A stretch of DNA of 64,000 nt from Candidatus Muiribacterium halophilum (GTDB lineage: Bacteria > Muiribacteriota > Muiribacteriia > Muiribacteriales > Muiribacteriaceae), in assembly GCA_023228995.1 (NCBI GenBank), contig JALOAD010000008.1, positions 21,509 to 85,508 of the forward strand. Direction: 5' to 3'. The notes under the pieces are model-generated. The model had not been told where the DNA came from and did not search any database. It worked only from the letters and a program-made list of their open reading frames with translations. The translations under genes were made by a program, and so were the position numbers. The first letter of the stretch is position 1, and the number at the start of each line of letters is the position of its first letter. Below are positions 62,105 to 64,000 of the stretch, piece after piece.

Positions 62105-63861
62105 CAATATACCTCAGCTTCAATATTGACTCTATATATCTTATCTCCACTTTTTACAATCGGTGGTCTATCTTTAAAAACAATATTTTCTACTCTTAAT
62201 GGTTCCCATGCAGACGGATTTTCAACTCTAAATCTAAATTCTTTAAGATTATCCTCGCCAACAAATTCCATTTCCATTTTAACATTATATAATATAGTAG
62301 TGTCCTGTAGCCTTGAAGCAATATTAATAGAATTCATAAAACTGTTTTTTGGCAGAAGTTCGCCAATTTTTTTATAAAAATCAAGCCATGTAATATTATT
62401 AGTTTTAAAGGTTTCCAGCCATTTAGAAGTAGTTGTTAATTCAATGTTTTCTCTTTTAAGTTTGTATTTTAACTCTTCTGATATTACTCGATAATCAGTT
62501 ATTTTCTGCTTTATATCATCGTATTTACTATAAATTCCTTTAACATTAGTTAATGCTGAAAAATTTAATGCAAAATAATATAAAATAATAATAATGCTAG
62601 CTATTGTAAATATTTTTGCAGGTTCAGGAAATCTATCTACTAAAACATCAATATCTAAATCATCATCTTTCTTTTTTGAAAGAAAATTAATTATTCCATT
62701 TTGCTTTAACATTTTAAGTGAAAACATTAAACTAAGAAAATATAGATTTGAACTTTCAATAAACCTAGCTTTCATAATTTCTTCTTCTTTAAAAACTATA
62801 AAATCATAAAAATCTTCTGATATTTTTGAAGTATGAATATCAAGATTTTCACTAAAATAAGACTCAAGACCTGGTATATTAGAAGTTCCACCAATTATAT
62901 AAAGTTCATCTATATTTTTCCCTTTTACTTGAGTCTTAAAATAACCAATTGTAAGTCTAATTCTCTGACTTATTCTTGAAATTCCGTCAGTAAGAGACAT
63001 TACAATTATTTTCTTCTGCTCATCTAATTTTTCAAGTTCATCTTCTTTCACTTCAATTTGAGTTATTTTTTTTACAGAATCACTTTGATCCAGAAATTCT
63101 CTAAAATTTGTCGGACTACCCGAAATATCTTTTGCAATAAGCTCAGTTATAGCATTGCCACCCATCGGTATATTTCTTGAAAACTCTATTTTACCACTTT
63201 GAATAATATTAAAATTTGTATTTTCTGCACCTATATCTATTATTCCAATTCTTTTTGATTCTAATGATTTGTCTATATCAGTCATTTCTGATACAAGTAT
63301 TGTGTCTATAGTTAAAATAGATACAGGAATTCCTGCGTTTTTAAAAAGACTTTCAATAATATTAACATCATCACTTTTCATTACTGCAACAAATATTCTG
63401 TATTTTTCTTTTCCAGATTCATCTTTAAAAATTTCAATTATCTGATGATTTATAACTGCTTGATCTGCTTCTAAATGAAGTAGTTTTTTCATTTCAAATT
63501 TAATTACTGTTTCTACTTCTTCTTCTGGTATTTTTGGTATTACAATAAACCTATTTGTTATTTGCTGTCCTGAATATATAACTGCTATTTTACATTCTTC
63601 AAAATTTTTTCCATATAAAATATCAGATATTGCATTTTTTAAAGCAGTTTCAAAATCACTTGCTTTGGAGTAATTTAACTTTACTGTATTAAACTCATTA
63701 ATAACTATTTTTTCTTCTATAGAAAATCTAATAAATTTGACATTATAATTTCCAATATCAAAAACAACATAATTTTTTGATGCTTCTTCACTTTCAAAAA
63801 GCATCTCATAGTATTTACTATCTTTTAATTTCCCAATTATTTCATTTATGTTGATATTCAT
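62104..63861 (-). CDS. pilM: PilM-PilN fusion protein
   Basis: 585 residues. Residues 1-370 are an actin-like PilM ATPase: VVFDIGNYNVKFIRF at the start, GIIDIGAENTNFNII, and ELYIIGGTSNIPGLESYF. Residues 395-585 are PilN-like, with a membrane helix (IFTIASIIIILYYFALNF), a coiled coil and a ferredoxin-like domain (TTILYNVKMEMEFVGEDNLK). In most genomes PilM and PilN are separate and bind through the PilN N-terminal peptide; here they are covalently joined. It is the first gene of the pil operon in the window. Start ATG 63861; no strong ribosome-binding site. Confidence 0.9.
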   Translation of the reverse strand: MNININEIIGKLKDSKYYEMLFESEEASKNYVVFDIGNYNVKFIRFSIEEKIVINEFNTVKLNYSKASDFETALKNAISDILYGKNFEECKIAVIYSGQQITNRFIVIPKIPEEEVETVIKFEMKKLLHLEADQAVINHQIIEIFKDESGKEKYRIFVAVMKSDDVNIIESLFKNAGIPVSILTIDTILVSEMTDIDKSLESKRIGIIDIGAENTNFNIIQSGKIEFSRNIPMGGNAITELIAKDISGSPTNFREFLDQSDSVKKITQIEVKEDELEKLDEQKKIIVMSLTDGISRISQRIRLTIGYFKTQVKGKNIDELYIIGGTSNIPGLESYFSENLDIHTSKISEDFYDFIVFKEEEIMKARFIESSNLYFLSLMFSLKMLKQNGIINFLSKKKDDDLDIDVLVDRFPEPAKIFTIASIIIILYYFALNFSALTNVKGIYSKYDDIKQKITDYRVISEELKYKLKRENIELTTTSKWLETFKTNNITWLDFYKKIGELLPKNSFMNSINIASRLQDTTILYNVKMEMEFVGEDNLKEFRFRVENPSAWEPLRVENIVFKDRPPIVKSGDKIYRVNIEAEVY

Positions 63862-63935
63862 AGTTAGCTTATCGGAAACGGTACTATATTATATTAATAG
63901 ATATTACCGGAAGACAAAATGAAGAGGGTTAAATA

Positions 63936-63982
63936 GGGTTGGGGGTTGGGGGTTGGGGGTTGGGGGTTGGGGGTTGGGGGTT
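63936..63982. repeat. GGGGGTT heptamer tandem array
   Basis: A partial unit GGGTT (63936-63940) is followed by six perfect copies of GGGGGTT (63941-63982). It lies in the intergenic DNA upstream of the pilM fusion. The G-rich strand could form quadruplexes; it is very unlike the AT-rich surroundings. Confidence 0.95.
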
Positions 63983-64000
63983 AAAAACAAGTGAGTAGTG

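Noticed and set aside
63936-63982. CRISPR array
   Set aside because: The unit is 7 bases with no spacers; it is a simple tandem repeat.

Overview
This 64 kb window comes from a strongly AT-rich bacterial chromosome. Nearly every gene is on the minus strand and most are packed into long operons with 4-bp or longer overlaps. The envelope is that of a diderm: there is an apolipoprotein N-acyltransferase, a TolC-type outer membrane factor, a secretin, two RND pumps and a porin-like barrel. At least three exported proteins carry an S-layer-homology-like N-terminal segment, as seen in diderms that tether the outer membrane through SLH domains (Cyanobacteria, Deinococcus-Thermus, Negativicutes). Metabolism is anaerobic amino-acid fermentation with many radical SAM enzymes. 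The combination suggests an anaerobic, AT-rich, SLH-tethered diderm, for example a candidate phylum such as Muiribacteriota. That name is a guess from gene content, not from a marker tree.

Layout, left to right (transcription runs right to left). Positions 1-14866 form one long operon: a SpoIIE-type phosphatase, a GAF-GGDEF cyclase, a lone receiver, a GAF-HD-GYP phosphodiesterase, a GerW/YtfJ protein, a dGTPase-like HD protein, a radical SAM/SPASM enzyme, an exported one-pass membrane protein, and a giant protein of more than 1318 residues. The giant protein joins about 1000 residues of beta-sandwich-like sequence to a second radical SAM/SPASM domain and runs off the left edge. This last block is the best candidate for an undescribed system. 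Next comes rpsT with a clear promoter and terminator (14896-15310), then hbd-crt with two small hypothetical genes (15361-18248), and an OFA-like MFS transporter.

Positions 20103-31366 hold a complete lysine-fermentation set: atoD-atoA-kce-kdd-kamA-kamB-kamC-kamD-kamE-kal, then thiolase. Lysine goes through beta-lysine, 3,5-diaminohexanoate and 3-keto-5-aminohexanoate. Cleavage with acetyl-CoA gives acetoacetate and 3-aminobutyryl-CoA; ammonia loss gives crotonyl-CoA, while AtoDA and thiolase recover acetyl-CoA. Butyryl-CoA dehydrogenase and Etf are not in the window.

Positions 31526-38239 hold an SLH-porin-like barrel, an SLH-TPR protein coupled to a B12-binding radical SAM enzyme, a remnant zone with the only plus-strand gene start plus a possible IS21-like end, and a TPR/zinc-ribbon gene pair. 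Positions 38567-54262 are one coupled operon: sensor kinase, NtrC-type regulator, TPR protein, C39-like protease, Lnt, TolC-like factor, membrane fusion lipoprotein, two RND permeases and a DUF523 protein. It follows hflK-hflC across a strong internal terminator. Positions 56478-63861 are a type IV pilus operon: a PilM-PilN fusion, PilO, a PilP/GspB-like protein, the PilQ secretin with its SLH-like N-terminus, a lipoprotein and a lytic transglycosylase.

Intergenic DNA is rich in small dispersed repeats: a CCGGGATGACA-type palindrome family, a repeat of about 115 bp containing AAATATGTCTG, a GC-rich palindrome inside kamB, and a GGGGGTT heptamer array at the right edge. No tRNA, CRISPR array or riboswitch was recognised by eye.
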